Origin: Clostridiales bacterium
GTDB taxonomy: Bacteria > Bacillota > Clostridia > Caldicoprobacterales > UBA3941
Direction: 5' to 3'
Assembly (NCBI GenBank): GCA_012522165.1
Contig: JAAYKZ010000015.1
Span: 1-12,510, forward strand
Length of the DNA: 12,510 nt
Shown here: piece by piece, positions 1 through 7,194 of the stretch
Layout: each line of letters begins with the position of its first letter
Numbering within the stretch: position 1 is the stretch's first letter
Notes under the pieces: generated by a model
The model's database searches: none
What the model was told of the DNA's origin: nothing
What the model saw: the letters and a program-made list of their open reading frames with translations, nothing else
Translations under genes and position numbers: made by a program

Positions 1-4
1 CTAT

Positions 5-32
5 TAAGAGTTTTTTAATATACAAACTCTTA
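5..32. repeat. 9-bp inverted repeat over the first promoter
   Basis: TAAGAGTTT at 5-13 is the exact reverse complement of AAACTCTTA at 24-32, with a 10-nt AT-rich spacer. It covers the -35 side of the promoter that precedes the glycosyltransferase operon, which is where a repressor or activator dimer would bind. It could also be the tail hairpin of a gene to the left, but no clean T-run follows the second arm, so an operator is the slightly better reading. The regulator is unknown. Confidence 0.4.
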
Positions 33-48
33 CATCATCTGATATAAT
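19..48 (+). promoter_or_regulatory. Promoter of the glycosyltransferase operon
   Basis: TATAAT at 43-48 is preceded by TG at 40-41, making an extended -10 (TGATATAAT). A weak -35, TATACA at 19-24, lies 18 bases upstream. Transcription would start near 55, leaving about 30 nt before the ATG at 84, with AAGGAG at 71-76 as ribosome binding site. Confidence 0.55.
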
Positions 49-83
49 AATTCCTATAAACTTAATACAAAAGGAGTTTATAA

Positions 84-1286
84 ATGCCCGATATTGATAG
101 AAAAAAATGTGATATTTTAATATTATCAGCTGATTTGGGTACCGGTCATCATCAGGTTTCTTCAGCAATAAAAAAGGTTGTTAGCCAAAAACAACAATCT
201 TTGAAAGTGGGTATATACAATTATTTTGAATATATATATCCTCCTATTAATAAAACTATAAAATTTGGCTATGCACAATTGCTAAGATATTTTTCCTTTG
301 GCTACAACTGGTTTTAGAAGGCTACTAGAGATATTGTACCGGATTCCATGTGGCAGCAAATACTAAGTAAAATGGGCCGTGGAAAGCTCCTAGATTTAAT
401 CCGGCAATGCTCGCCAAAAATAATTGTATGTACTTTCCCTACTCCTGCTGGTGTAGTGTCCCAGCTGAAACAAGAAGGAATAATAGATATACCTTTAGCT
501 GTAGTTATTACCGATGTTGCAGTGCATAGTCAATGGATACACCCAAAGGTAGATGCCTATATAGTTGCAGCAGATATAGTTCGCTATCGTCTAATAGATC
601 GGGGCATTCCTAAAGAAAAAATATATGTTACCGGTATACCTATAAGACCACAATTTGAGTCGCCCTCTATTGATCCTGGCATTTGGATCAAGTTAAATTT
701 AGATCCCAATATATTTACTCTTATAATTATGGGCGGAGGCCAAGGTTTAATGCCTGGCATAGAAAAAATATGCCAAAGGCTTTCAGACCTATCATTGCCT
801 ATGCAAATTATAGCTTTAACAGGATCTAATAAAAAACTGGCGCAAAAGTTAGAGGCTATAGCTGAATCTTCTAACATTCCCATTAGGGTTTTAGGCTATG
901 TAGAAAATATCGCTCCCATTATGAAAGGTGGTCATCTACTTCTATCTAAGGCTGGTGGTATAACGGTTTTTGAAGCTCTAGCTGTTAAGCTGCCTATCTT
1001 GATATATAAGCCTCTACCCGGTCATGAACAATGTAATGTAGATTTTCTTCTCAATAATAAGGCTGCTTTGATAGCCCAAAATCAGGATCAGGCTGTAGAA
1101 CTTATAAGAAAGGCTATTGAAGACCCCTCTATACTTGAGGATATCTCCCGGGCTATGGAATCTATATCAAAACCTTTTTCTGCAAGAGATACAGCAAATA
1201 TTTTGTTAAACATGATTGATGGGGAGAAGAGGTTAGTGAGTGTAGTAGAAAAAGACGAAAGAAAACTAATTGAAAGTTGGATGTGA
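84..1286 (+). CDS. MGDG-synthase/MurG-like glycosyltransferase, interrupted by an in-frame TAG
   Basis: This GT28-type glycosyltransferase belongs to the monogalactosyldiacylglycerol synthase / UgtP family, which moves a sugar from a UDP-sugar to a membrane lipid acceptor at the cytoplasmic face. The N-terminal domain shows the family signature ILILSADLGTGHH at residues 11-23. The C-terminal Rossmann half has IMGGGQG near 215-221 and the UDP-binding stretch SKAGGITVFEAL near 288-299, then PGHEQCN. The ATG at 84 has AAGGAG seven bases upstream. Codon 78 (315-317) is TAG. The same frame then stays open from 318 to the TGA at 1284-1286, giving 400 codons, the normal family length. The text around the stop (NWF*KATRD) suggests a Tyr in relatives. 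There is no ribosome binding site before the internal ATG at 348, so a separate second protein is unlikely. The gene is either read through at UAG or is a very young pseudogene. Donor and acceptor cannot be told from sequence. Confidence 0.85.
315..317 (+). other. In-frame TAG inside the glycosyltransferase
   Basis: TAG lies at codon 78 of 400. The upstream and downstream halves are in the same frame (348 minus 84 is divisible by three), and both align in concept with one family. It is one base away from TAT/TAC (Tyr) and CAG (Gln). Confidence 0.9.
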
Positions 1287-1290
1287 AATT

Positions 1291-1998
1291 ATGTGGTGGT
1301 CTATACTTCTTGTACTTATTATTATATTTTTAATATACTGCTTTTTACCTAGCTACTGGGCTCGTAATCACTCAAAAAAGGTACTTAGAAAGGGCTCTGC
1401 CCAAAAAAAAGTAATTGCCTTAACCTTTGATGATGGGCCTAATCCAAACTATACTCCCAAGTTATTGGATATTCTAAGAGAACACCAAGTTCCCGCTACA
1501 TTTTTTATTATGGGAAAGCAAGCCCAGCGTTATCCTGACATAGTCAAGCATATAAATGAAGAAGGACATACCCTAGGCCTTCACTCCTACCGCCATAGCC
1601 ACGCCTGGCTAATGTCCCCTATTACTACCATAAGAGATATGAATCAGACCTATAAAATTTTAAAGGGTATATTAGGAAAAGCTCCTAACTGGTACAGGCC
1701 GCCTTCGGGCACCTTTATTATCCTAAGCATGTTTGCTGCCAGAAGATTAAACTTGAATGTGGCCTATTGGTCTATAGAAGCCCAGGATTGGGCAAAAGAT
1801 ACCACTGTAGAACATATATATAACACAGTAATAAACAAAATCCATCCAGGTGCTATCATTGTACTCCATGACAATCAGGGCGCACCGGGGGCACCTGAAA
1901 GAACTTTAAAAGCCCTGCCCACTATCATTAATACTCTTAAAGGGCAAGGCTTTAGATTTGTTAGTTTGGACGAAATGAAAGGAGAGCACCATGCTTAA
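1291..1998 (+). CDS. Membrane-anchored polysaccharide deacetylase (NodB domain)
   Basis: This is a 235-residue carbohydrate esterase family 4 enzyme, expected to remove acetyl groups from N-acetylated sugars in the cell envelope. Residues 3-20 form one hydrophobic segment that would anchor it with the catalytic domain outside. All NodB motifs are visible: TFDDGPN with D47 and D48; HSYRH, giving the metal ligands H98 and H102; RPPSG at 136-140; DW at 166-167; and VLHDN with H193 at 191-195. I chose the ATG at 1291, four bases after the glycosyltransferase stop, with GGATGTG as binding site. A TTG at 1270 in the same frame would add seven polar residues and overlap the upstream gene, and it is less convincing. 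The stop overlaps the next start by 8 bases, so the two products are probably made together. The substrate could be peptidoglycan, another polymer or a glycolipid. Confidence 0.9.
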   Translation: MWWSILLVLIIIFLIYCFLPSYWARNHSKKVLRKGSAQKKVIALTFDDGPNPNYTPKLLDILREHQVPATFFIMGKQAQRYPDIVKHINEEGHTLGLHSYRHSHAWLMSPITTIRDMNQTYKILKGILGKAPNWYRPPSGTFIILSMFAARRLNLNVAYWSIEAQDWAKDTTVEHIYNTVINKIHPGAIIVLHDNQGAPGAPERTLKALPTIINTLKGQGFRFVSLDEMKGEHHA

Positions 1999-2566
1999 AT
2001 CAATAATTAGACCAATTATAATACTATGGGAAAAAATTTTTGAACGTATAGAAAATATAGAGGTAGTCCCAAATTCACCCTATGGATTATTGAGAATGGC
2101 TGTCCATCCTTACAAAGGCCAGCCTACTGTCCTATCCGACGGCACAAGATTGAACACAGGAGACTATGTTATAGAGCTACATATATCAAACTTAGTATTA
2201 GTCAAGGGCAAAGTAGGTGATGTGGAAGTAGCCAATAACATTCGCCTTCTTCCCCTATTTCGTGAGGAAATGCATAACCTAGCTGGACTAGCCAGCCATG
2301 GGAAGCTAGATCCAAGGGCTAAAGCCATATGGGGCGTCACCATGATGGGGCCTGGCCTAAAAAGGCTGGGATTTCAGCTTGAACCCATGGACCATAGCAC
2401 CCATTCTCGATTATTAGTTATGTGGATGAACTTTTTAAAATGGGTGTTCTACCCTACCCAATTAAAACCATCCTCTAAGCACAAATCAAGGCAGAAAGGT
2501 TACCAATATTTTATGTCCATAGAACAGCTCATAAGACGCTATGCTCCTTCAGATAATCAGTCTTAA
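1991..2566 (+). CDS. YkoP-like conserved protein
   Basis: This 191-residue protein has no signal peptide or clear membrane helix. It resembles the YkoP domain known from Bacillus and found in Clostridia next to, or fused behind, NodB polysaccharide deacetylases. Visible features are a basic/hydrophobic N-terminus, a central part containing LSDGTRLNTGDYVIELH, the segment HGKLDPRAKAIWGVT, a Trp-rich stretch (MWMNFLKWVF) and a basic tail. Its ATG lies inside the end of the deacetylase gene (8-base overlap, with GGAGAG just upstream), so translation is probably coupled. The molecular function is not known. The context says it works with the deacetylase and glycosyltransferase on a surface or membrane glycoconjugate. 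Identification rests on overall resemblance and gene order. Confidence 0.65.
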   Translation: MLKSIIRPIIILWEKIFERIENIEVVPNSPYGLLRMAVHPYKGQPTVLSDGTRLNTGDYVIELHISNLVLVKGKVGDVEVANNIRLLPLFREEMHNLAGLASHGKLDPRAKAIWGVTMMGPGLKRLGFQLEPMDHSTHSRLLVMWMNFLKWVFYPTQLKPSSKHKSRQKGYQYFMSIEQLIRRYAPSDNQS

Positions 2567-2636
2567 TCTTCCTTTTCATTCTGGTCTTCTAATAGACTTT
2601 CTTGACTTATCTGTCCATGGATTAGCAATATAGCTT

Positions 2637-2642
2637 TTACTA
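2637..2642 (-). other. Tandem stop TAG-TAA
   Basis: The only TAG terminator of an intact gene in the window (2640-2642) is followed directly, in frame, by TAA (2637-2639). A UAG readthrough product would gain a single residue. Confidence 0.9.
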
Positions 2643-4559
2643 CTTTTTATTACTATTGGCATTTTTTCTCCTGATCCTAATCCGTTTCTTTCCAGCAACC
2701 TTTTTCTTGCCGTCACGCCTTAAGTCGCGGATTAGATATACCATTCCCCCAGCTGTAGCAATAGCTAAAGCTATGACAACTCCTAGCAGTCTCTTAAGGA
2801 ATTTCAGTTTGGGATTTTCCGCCTGTTCTTCTTCAGGAATATCTTCCCCAATTTTTATCTCATAAGGTTCACTTGTAAATTCTACTTCTTGCCCATCATA
2901 GGTCATACCTTTTGCTGTAACGGTAAAGGATGTATCTTCCTCTATACTAAGACCAGGCAGTGTAAGGGTCTCTTGATCACCTGGCTCCAATGTTAGGATA
3001 CTGCCTATATAAAGTGATCTTTCATTTAATATCAACTCAATATTGTCAATTTTTATATCTCCTTCATTAATAACAGTGCACACAAGATCTACATTTCCTG
3101 GCTCAGACAATACTTTAGGTTCTGTAGCTAGCCTAATAGTCAATAAAGGATGAGCTTCAATAGCATTAATTAGTATCTCGATAAAATTACCATGAAACTC
3201 ATAACTATGTCCGGTTTCCTTGTCTTTGGCATATACCCTAGGATGGCTGCTAGTATCATGTTCAATAATTCTGTCAATGGAGAAGGTCTCCTCTTGACCA
3301 GGTTTTAGTTCATTGAATCTAGCAACCTCACCAAACTCCGGCTCTTCAACTACTATATCCACCATCGTAGTCTTGCCTGTGTTTCTAAGGACATATTCTA
3401 TTGTGACCGTATCTCCTACACCAATCTCTTCAGGTGTTACTTTATTGATTATTTGAAGCTCTGCTTCTAAACCAGAAAAGCTTACAGAATAAGAATCCTC
3501 CACATTCCTGCCTGTACCTTCTTCTACAGCAGTTGCTTTAAAGGTGTAATCTACTCCAGGCTCCACTCTTGCGGTATAGATTACAGCTACCTCCTTGCCA
3601 GGAGCAAGCACATCTTTATACAGTACTTCTTTGCCTGTCCAATCCACCAGTTTTACATTGGTTAAGGCCCTATTACCTTTGTTTATAACACTTAGACCAA
3701 AATCTACCTGTTCGTTGGGGGCAATTGTGGATTTATTAACCTGCCCTTGTATTACCAAAGGCTTTTCTACTTGTTGCTCCTCTACTACAACCTCTAAAAA
3801 AGCATTTTCTGCATGTACGGTTTTTCTACTGTCATCTAAGGGATTGTTAAAAGTGAGAATAGGGTGACTTTTTGTAGTTTTATCTAGTTTAAAAGCTTTT
3901 GATACAGTGGCCCTATCTCCTGGATTTAAAACTGGTATTACTCCTATTTCACCATGGACACTATCCTTTACTAAAATATTTTCTATGGGTACACTAGCTA
4001 CAGACTGTAATTCAGCAGTATAAGTAACCTCTTGTCCCGGAGTTATGGGACCCCCTGTACTGGCCTTATAGATAACTTTTATATCAGTAGAAAGTATAGA
4101 TATTTCCTGTTGTCCACTTTTCAATGGAATCCAATGATCGCTGCCTTCCTCCATATACTCAATAGTATATTTAAGGGTATAAGATGTAACGCCTTTTTCA
4201 GCCTTAAATTTCTCCCCACTAAAAGTATTGCTTTGGCCAGGCACAATTGGTTTGTCTGGTTGGAAAATTGTTTCACCAACCCTGTCACGATCCCCTCCAA
4301 TTAGTGTTTCATAAACTTTTATCTGGGTTATATTAATGTCACTTCCATTATTTATGGTATAATTTATCATAAAATCAGATTGCGGTGGAACATAATATTT
4401 GCCATCTATTTTATTTTCTCCATCTCCGACCAGCTCTTCCGAAGACGTAACCTCTCCTTGCGCTATAGATGTGCTATTCATATAGCTGGGACAGATAATA
4501 GATATTATTAGCATTAAGGATATAAAAATCTTTATCATATTGGATAGCTTTAATTTCAT
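2640..4559 (-). CDS. Secreted repeat protein with Ig/CARDB-like domains and a C-terminal membrane anchor
   Basis: This 639-residue protein begins with a Sec-type signal (basic start, hydrophobic residues about 9-24). About five beta-sandwich-like units of roughly 100 residues follow, starting near residues 55, 170, 275, 370 and 485. Each repeats a pattern of 'pG..v.y...v.N.G...i..v.v.e...g......LkPGq...f', typical of CARDB/DUF11-like adhesion modules. A single hydrophobic helix sits near 590-610, then an extremely basic 29-residue cytoplasmic tail. It should span the membrane once with the repeats outside; a ligand or partner is not evident. The start at 4559 is preceded by GGGATGAAAGGGA. The gene ends in TAG followed at once by in-frame TAA (2637-2639). 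It has its own promoter at 4661 and is not obviously tied to its neighbours in function. Confidence 0.75.
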   Translation of the reverse strand: MKLKLSNMIKIFISLMLIISIICPSYMNSTSIAQGEVTSSEELVGDGENKIDGKYYVPPQSDFMINYTINNGSDINITQIKVYETLIGGDRDRVGETIFQPDKPIVPGQSNTFSGEKFKAEKGVTSYTLKYTIEYMEEGSDHWIPLKSGQQEISILSTDIKVIYKASTGGPITPGQEVTYTAELQSVASVPIENILVKDSVHGEIGVIPVLNPGDRATVSKAFKLDKTTKSHPILTFNNPLDDSRKTVHAENAFLEVVVEEQQVEKPLVIQGQVNKSTIAPNEQVDFGLSVINKGNRALTNVKLVDWTGKEVLYKDVLAPGKEVAVIYTARVEPGVDYTFKATAVEEGTGRNVEDSYSVSFSGLEAELQIINKVTPEEIGVGDTVTIEYVLRNTGKTTMVDIVVEEPEFGEVARFNELKPGQEETFSIDRIIEHDTSSHPRVYAKDKETGHSYEFHGNFIEILINAIEAHPLLTIRLATEPKVLSEPGNVDLVCTVINEGDIKIDNIELILNERSLYIGSILTLEPGDQETLTLPGLSIEEDTSFTVTAKGMTYDGQEVEFTSEPYEIKIGEDIPEEEQAENPKLKFLKRLLGVVIALAIATAGGMVYLIRDLRRDGKKKVAGKKRIRIRRKNANSNKK

Positions 4560-4660
4560 TCCCTTTCATCCCTTCAATAAATTTAAACAGTTATCAGTTC
4601 TATTTACACTTGTCCTCTTTTCAATAATCATAATTTAGAAAATCATTACACATATACCCT

Positions 4661-4669
4661 ATTATAACA
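4661..4669 (-). promoter_or_regulatory. Extended -10 promoter of the repeat-protein gene
   Basis: On the minus strand TGTTATAAT (TG-T-TATAAT) lies about 95 bases before the ATG at 4559, in the 193-base gap after sfsA. No good -35 is present at 16-18 bases, which is normal for extended -10 promoters. The 12-mer GTGTTATAATAG here recurs at the DUF362 promoter. Confidence 0.5.
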
Positions 4670-4752
4670 CCTTTAATTCAATTACTAAAGATTTATATAG
4701 CCATTTAATGTTAATTAGCTCCTATTTTCTTGGATTTCTTGAGAAGGGATAA

Positions 4753-5442
4753 TTATTTTATTATATAATCCAGCTTTTTCCCTATGTGTATCTCATCTTC
4801 TTTAACTATGCAGTCGTACACTAAAATTTCAACACCATGCTCATAGGCTAACCTAAGGGCCTGTCCGAACTCAGGATCGGTCTCATCATTGGGCATAAAA
4901 TATTTCATGCCCTCCATTTGAACTAAAAAGAATATGTAGCTTTGATATCCTTGATCTTTTGCTTCTATTAGCTCATAAATATGTTTTGCCCCTCTCTTAG
5001 TAGGAGCATCAGGAAATTTGCATATACCTTCATGTTCTAAGGTTACGCCTTTAACTTCTATAAATCCTTTTTCATTTTTCTTTTCAAAGTAAATATCAAA
5101 GCGGGAATTTCCAAAAGTAGCCTCTCTCTTTATATGGGTGATATTTTGTATCTCTTGTATTTTATTGTTGACAATAGCATCGTATACCACTGTATTGGGT
5201 ACTTGGGAATCGGTGTTTATTAAAAGATGACCTTTGTATCCACCGATTATAGAATATTTTGTTTTTCTATTGGGGTTTTTCCCTTCTTCCAATATAACAG
5301 TGGTTCCTTCAACAAAGATTTCCTTACACCTGCCAGTGTTCTTTACATGCACCACTTCTCTTTTTCCGTCTATTTCCACATTGGCAATAAACCTATTGGG
5401 TCTGTCAATAAATTTAGCTCTTCTTATCTTGCTGTATTTCAT
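4753..5442 (-). CDS. sfsA: SfsA family protein (sugar fermentation stimulation protein A)
   Basis: This 229-residue protein has the usual full length of SfsA, a DNA-binding, nuclease-like protein first linked to maltose metabolism in E. coli; its true role is unclear. The N-terminal OB-like half carries RFIANVEIDG (17-26) and HVKNTGRCKE (32-41). The C-terminal PD-(D/E)XK-like half shows D116 in FDIYF, then FIEVKGVTLEHEG with E129 and K131, and the SfsA signature FPDAPTKRGAKH (143-154). The ATG at 5442 has GGAG six bases upstream. It lies only 35 bases after the ABC remnant with no promoter in between, so it probably shares the transcript that starts before DUF362. It ends in TAA. Confidence 0.93.
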   Translation of the reverse strand: MKYSKIRRAKFIDRPNRFIANVEIDGKREVVHVKNTGRCKEIFVEGTTVILEEGKNPNRKTKYSIIGGYKGHLLINTDSQVPNTVVYDAIVNNKIQEIQNITHIKREATFGNSRFDIYFEKKNEKGFIEVKGVTLEHEGICKFPDAPTKRGAKHIYELIEAKDQGYQSYIFFLVQMEGMKYFMPNDETDPEFGQALRLAYEHGVEILVYDCIVKEDEIHIGKKLDYIIK

Positions 5443-5477
5443 TTAAACTCCATCCATTTCTATATACTTCTACTGTT

Positions 5478-5936
5478 CTAGCCCTTTTTTCTATAAACAA
5501 ATACCAAGAGTCCTAAGGCTACTATTATGCTCCCAAATAAAATCCCAACTTGGGGCATCATGTCTAATAGAGTTTTCTTTCCTTCATTACCACTAAGGGC
5601 TAAATAAAGCATGTCATTATAATAATACGTAGGCAAAACCTTGGCAATCTTATTCAAAGTGGATGAGCCCATACTGCCTAGCATAGGTATTAGTAGTAAA
5701 GCCATATAAATTGGCATACCAACCACTCCAGTAGCCATTTGATTTTTTGATAATAAGCCCACTATGATCCCTATCAATATTCAGAATATAGTGGTTAATA
5801 CTCCTCCTACAAAAATTACATCCAAATGTGCAGAACCATTACCACTTGAAATAAGTATAAGAACAATCATGCTCAGTAATATGCTGATAAAGGTTAATAA
5901 ACCCTATTTTTTTGTTAAACCTTTCACTTCTATCAA
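5478..5936 (-). pseudogene. ABC transporter remnant: ATPase N-terminus fused to permease C-terminus
   Basis: Reading down the minus strand, a TTG start at 5934-5936, with GGGGAG about nine bases upstream, gives IEVKGLTKK, the classic beginning of an ABC ATPase (usually followed by YG). The next codon is TAG (5904-5906). After it the same frame runs not into Walker A but straight into membrane segments (LLTFISILLSMIVLILIS). It meets a TGA at 5781-5783, then continues as the last ~100 residues of an ABC-2 type permease, with GIIVGLLSKNQ, several hydrophobic helices and a YRKKG end before TAG at 5478. An internal deletion therefore seems to have removed almost the whole ATPase gene and the permease front. 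The 99-residue piece from the TTG at 5777 has no binding site of its own. It sits 17-23 bases after the DUF362 stop, in the same operon. Confidence 0.75.
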
Positions 5937-5959
5937 TTTCAATCTCCCCTTTAAATCTT

Positions 5960-6979
5960 TTAAATCTCAAGAAGCTCATATTGCATTTTTCCTAGCCCAA
6001 TTTTCTCTGCATGCCTAAGAACGTCTCTTCCTTTATCAAAAAGCTTTCTTCCACTATTTTTCTGTACTAAGTCTAAGCAGGCTGTATCTATAGCAACAGG
6101 ATCTTTTGATGCAAGAATACCAATATTATCAGTAATTGGCTTCATAGGTTTGCCAGCACAGTCACAGTGCTCAGTAATATTATGGACAAAAGAAATGTAT
6201 ATGATATCCTTATCCTTAGAAGCACCATAAGCATATTCAGCAAGCTTCTCACGAAAATGTGATCCGCCCCAAACAATTCTAATGGCACCCTCTGGACATA
6301 CAGCAATACAGCCAGCACAGCCACTACATTTCTTTTCATCAATTACAGCGGTTTCTAAAATCTCTATAGCATCAAAGTCGCATTTTTTAGCACAAACACC
6401 GCATGTGATACATTTGTGTGAATGCACTACAGGGGATATACCAGAATGCTGCTCTAGTTTTCCTCCTCTAGCAGCAAATCCCATACCAAGTTGTTTTATA
6501 GCACCGCCAAAGCCAGCTTCCGCATGACCTTTAAAATGGCTCATAACGATAAATTGCTTGAACCTGCCGTATGCTTTTCCTATTTTGCATTTTTTAATAT
6601 ACTCTTTATTTATTTCTATTTCATCATACTCTGTTCCTATATCGCCGTCTGCTATTATAATTGGAATTTGTGTAAAGCCATGGGCTTTTGCTGTTTCAAT
6701 ATGTTTTTCCTTGTTAGTCCTAGACCCTCTATAAAGTACATTAGTTTCAATATAGGAAGGAGATACTCCCATTTCTTTCAAATAATTAATTATTTCATTG
6801 TAGCATACCGGAGGAATAAAGGTTTTATTACCTCTCTCACCAAAGTGGACCTTTATGGGCACCTCTTTTTCAAATTTATATCCAGTCTCAGTGACTATCT
6901 TTTTCAAAAGTCTCAAGGCATCTTTCCCAAGCTGATTATAATCTGAGTTGGAATTTCTTATAAAATATACTTTACTCAT
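5960..6979 (-). CDS. DUF362 protein with two [4Fe-4S] ferredoxin motifs
   Basis: This 339-residue protein has an N-terminal DUF362 domain, including KVHFGERGNKTFIPP near 43-57 and SHFKGHAEAGFGGAIKQLGMG at about 147-167. It also has a bacterial ferredoxin pair, CITCGVCAKKC (C190, C193, C196, C200) and CSGCAGCIAVCP (C218, C221, C224, C228), and a DUF362 tail with SKDPVAIDTACLD. All eight cluster ligands are present. Such proteins are common in anaerobes and are presumed to be electron carriers or iron-sulfur flavin-type oxidoreductases, but the substrate is unknown. The ATG at 6979 has GGGGAG seven bases upstream, and the stop is TAA. It is the first gene of the minus-strand group that continues through the ABC remnant to sfsA. 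Confidence 0.9.
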   Translation of the reverse strand: MSKVYFIRNSNSDYNQLGKDALRLLKKIVTETGYKFEKEVPIKVHFGERGNKTFIPPVCYNEIINYLKEMGVSPSYIETNVLYRGSRTNKEKHIETAKAHGFTQIPIIIADGDIGTEYDEIEINKEYIKKCKIGKAYGRFKQFIVMSHFKGHAEAGFGGAIKQLGMGFAARGGKLEQHSGISPVVHSHKCITCGVCAKKCDFDAIEILETAVIDEKKCSGCAGCIAVCPEGAIRIVWGGSHFREKLAEYAYGASKDKDIIYISFVHNITEHCDCAGKPMKPITDNIGILASKDPVAIDTACLDLVQKNSGRKLFDKGRDVLRHAEKIGLGKMQYELLEI

Positions 6980-7123
6980 GACAACACTCCCCTTTTTACT
7001 TCATTTCCTGGTTCTAGTAATTACAATAAATTCTATAATGACTAATTGAATGATAAATATTTCTCTTCGCATACTATACCTTAGAGTATTAGTAATAAAA
7101 AATGGTTTTTATATCCAACTGCT

Positions 7124-7132
7124 ATTATAACA
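7124..7132 (-). promoter_or_regulatory. Extended -10 promoter of the DUF362 gene
   Basis: On the minus strand TGTTATAAT is found about 145 bases before the DUF362 start, within the 12-mer GTGTTATAATAG that also precedes the repeat-protein gene. It lies back to back with the FMN-gene promoter, with about 35 bases between the two -10 boxes. The long leader (7117 to 6980) holds an imperfect palindrome around 7071-7090 but no riboswitch fold I could recognise. Confidence 0.45.
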
Positions 7133-7162
7133 CATTCATTAGATCATAGAAATAACTTTGTC

Positions 7163-7171
7163 TGCTATAAT
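7163..7171 (+). promoter_or_regulatory. Extended -10 promoter of the FMN oxidoreductase gene
   Basis: TGCTATAAT (TG at 7163-7164, TATAAT at 7166-7171) precedes the TTG start at 7195 by a short leader. AAAGGTG at 7181-7187 serves as ribosome binding site. No convincing -35 was found. Confidence 0.5.
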
Positions 7172-7194
7172 GCATTGAAGAAAGGTGAAAGGGC

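Noticed and set aside
348..1286. Independent glycosyltransferase gene starting at the ATG at 348
   Set aside because: No ribosome binding site or promoter precedes it, it lacks the family's N-terminal substrate domain, and it is in the same frame as the stub upstream.
2570..2638. Minus-strand open stretch reading KAILLIHGQISQESLLEDQ, ending in TAA
   Set aside because: About 25 open codons are expected by chance. There is no start signal, and it lies just after the repeat-protein gene in another frame.
2567..2639. Bidirectional terminator between the convergent YkoP and repeat-protein genes
   Set aside because: Only a 4-bp stem (GTCT/AGAC) and a CCATGG palindrome are present, with no T-run that fits a terminator.
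5478..5777. Small membrane protein starting at TTG 5777
   Set aside because: It has no ribosome binding site, a stop lies two codons upstream in the same frame, and the sequence is the tail of an ABC-2 permease whose upstream part is visible before the TGA.
6491..6946. Plus-strand 151-codon open frame opposite the DUF362 gene
   Set aside because: It is a shadow of the well-supported minus-strand gene, with an Phe/Tyr/Ile-rich composition and no start signal.
7071..7090. Imperfect palindrome in the DUF362 leader as an operator
   Set aside because: The arms (ATACT/AGTAT) have mismatches just inside, and the region is AT-rich, so chance is likely.
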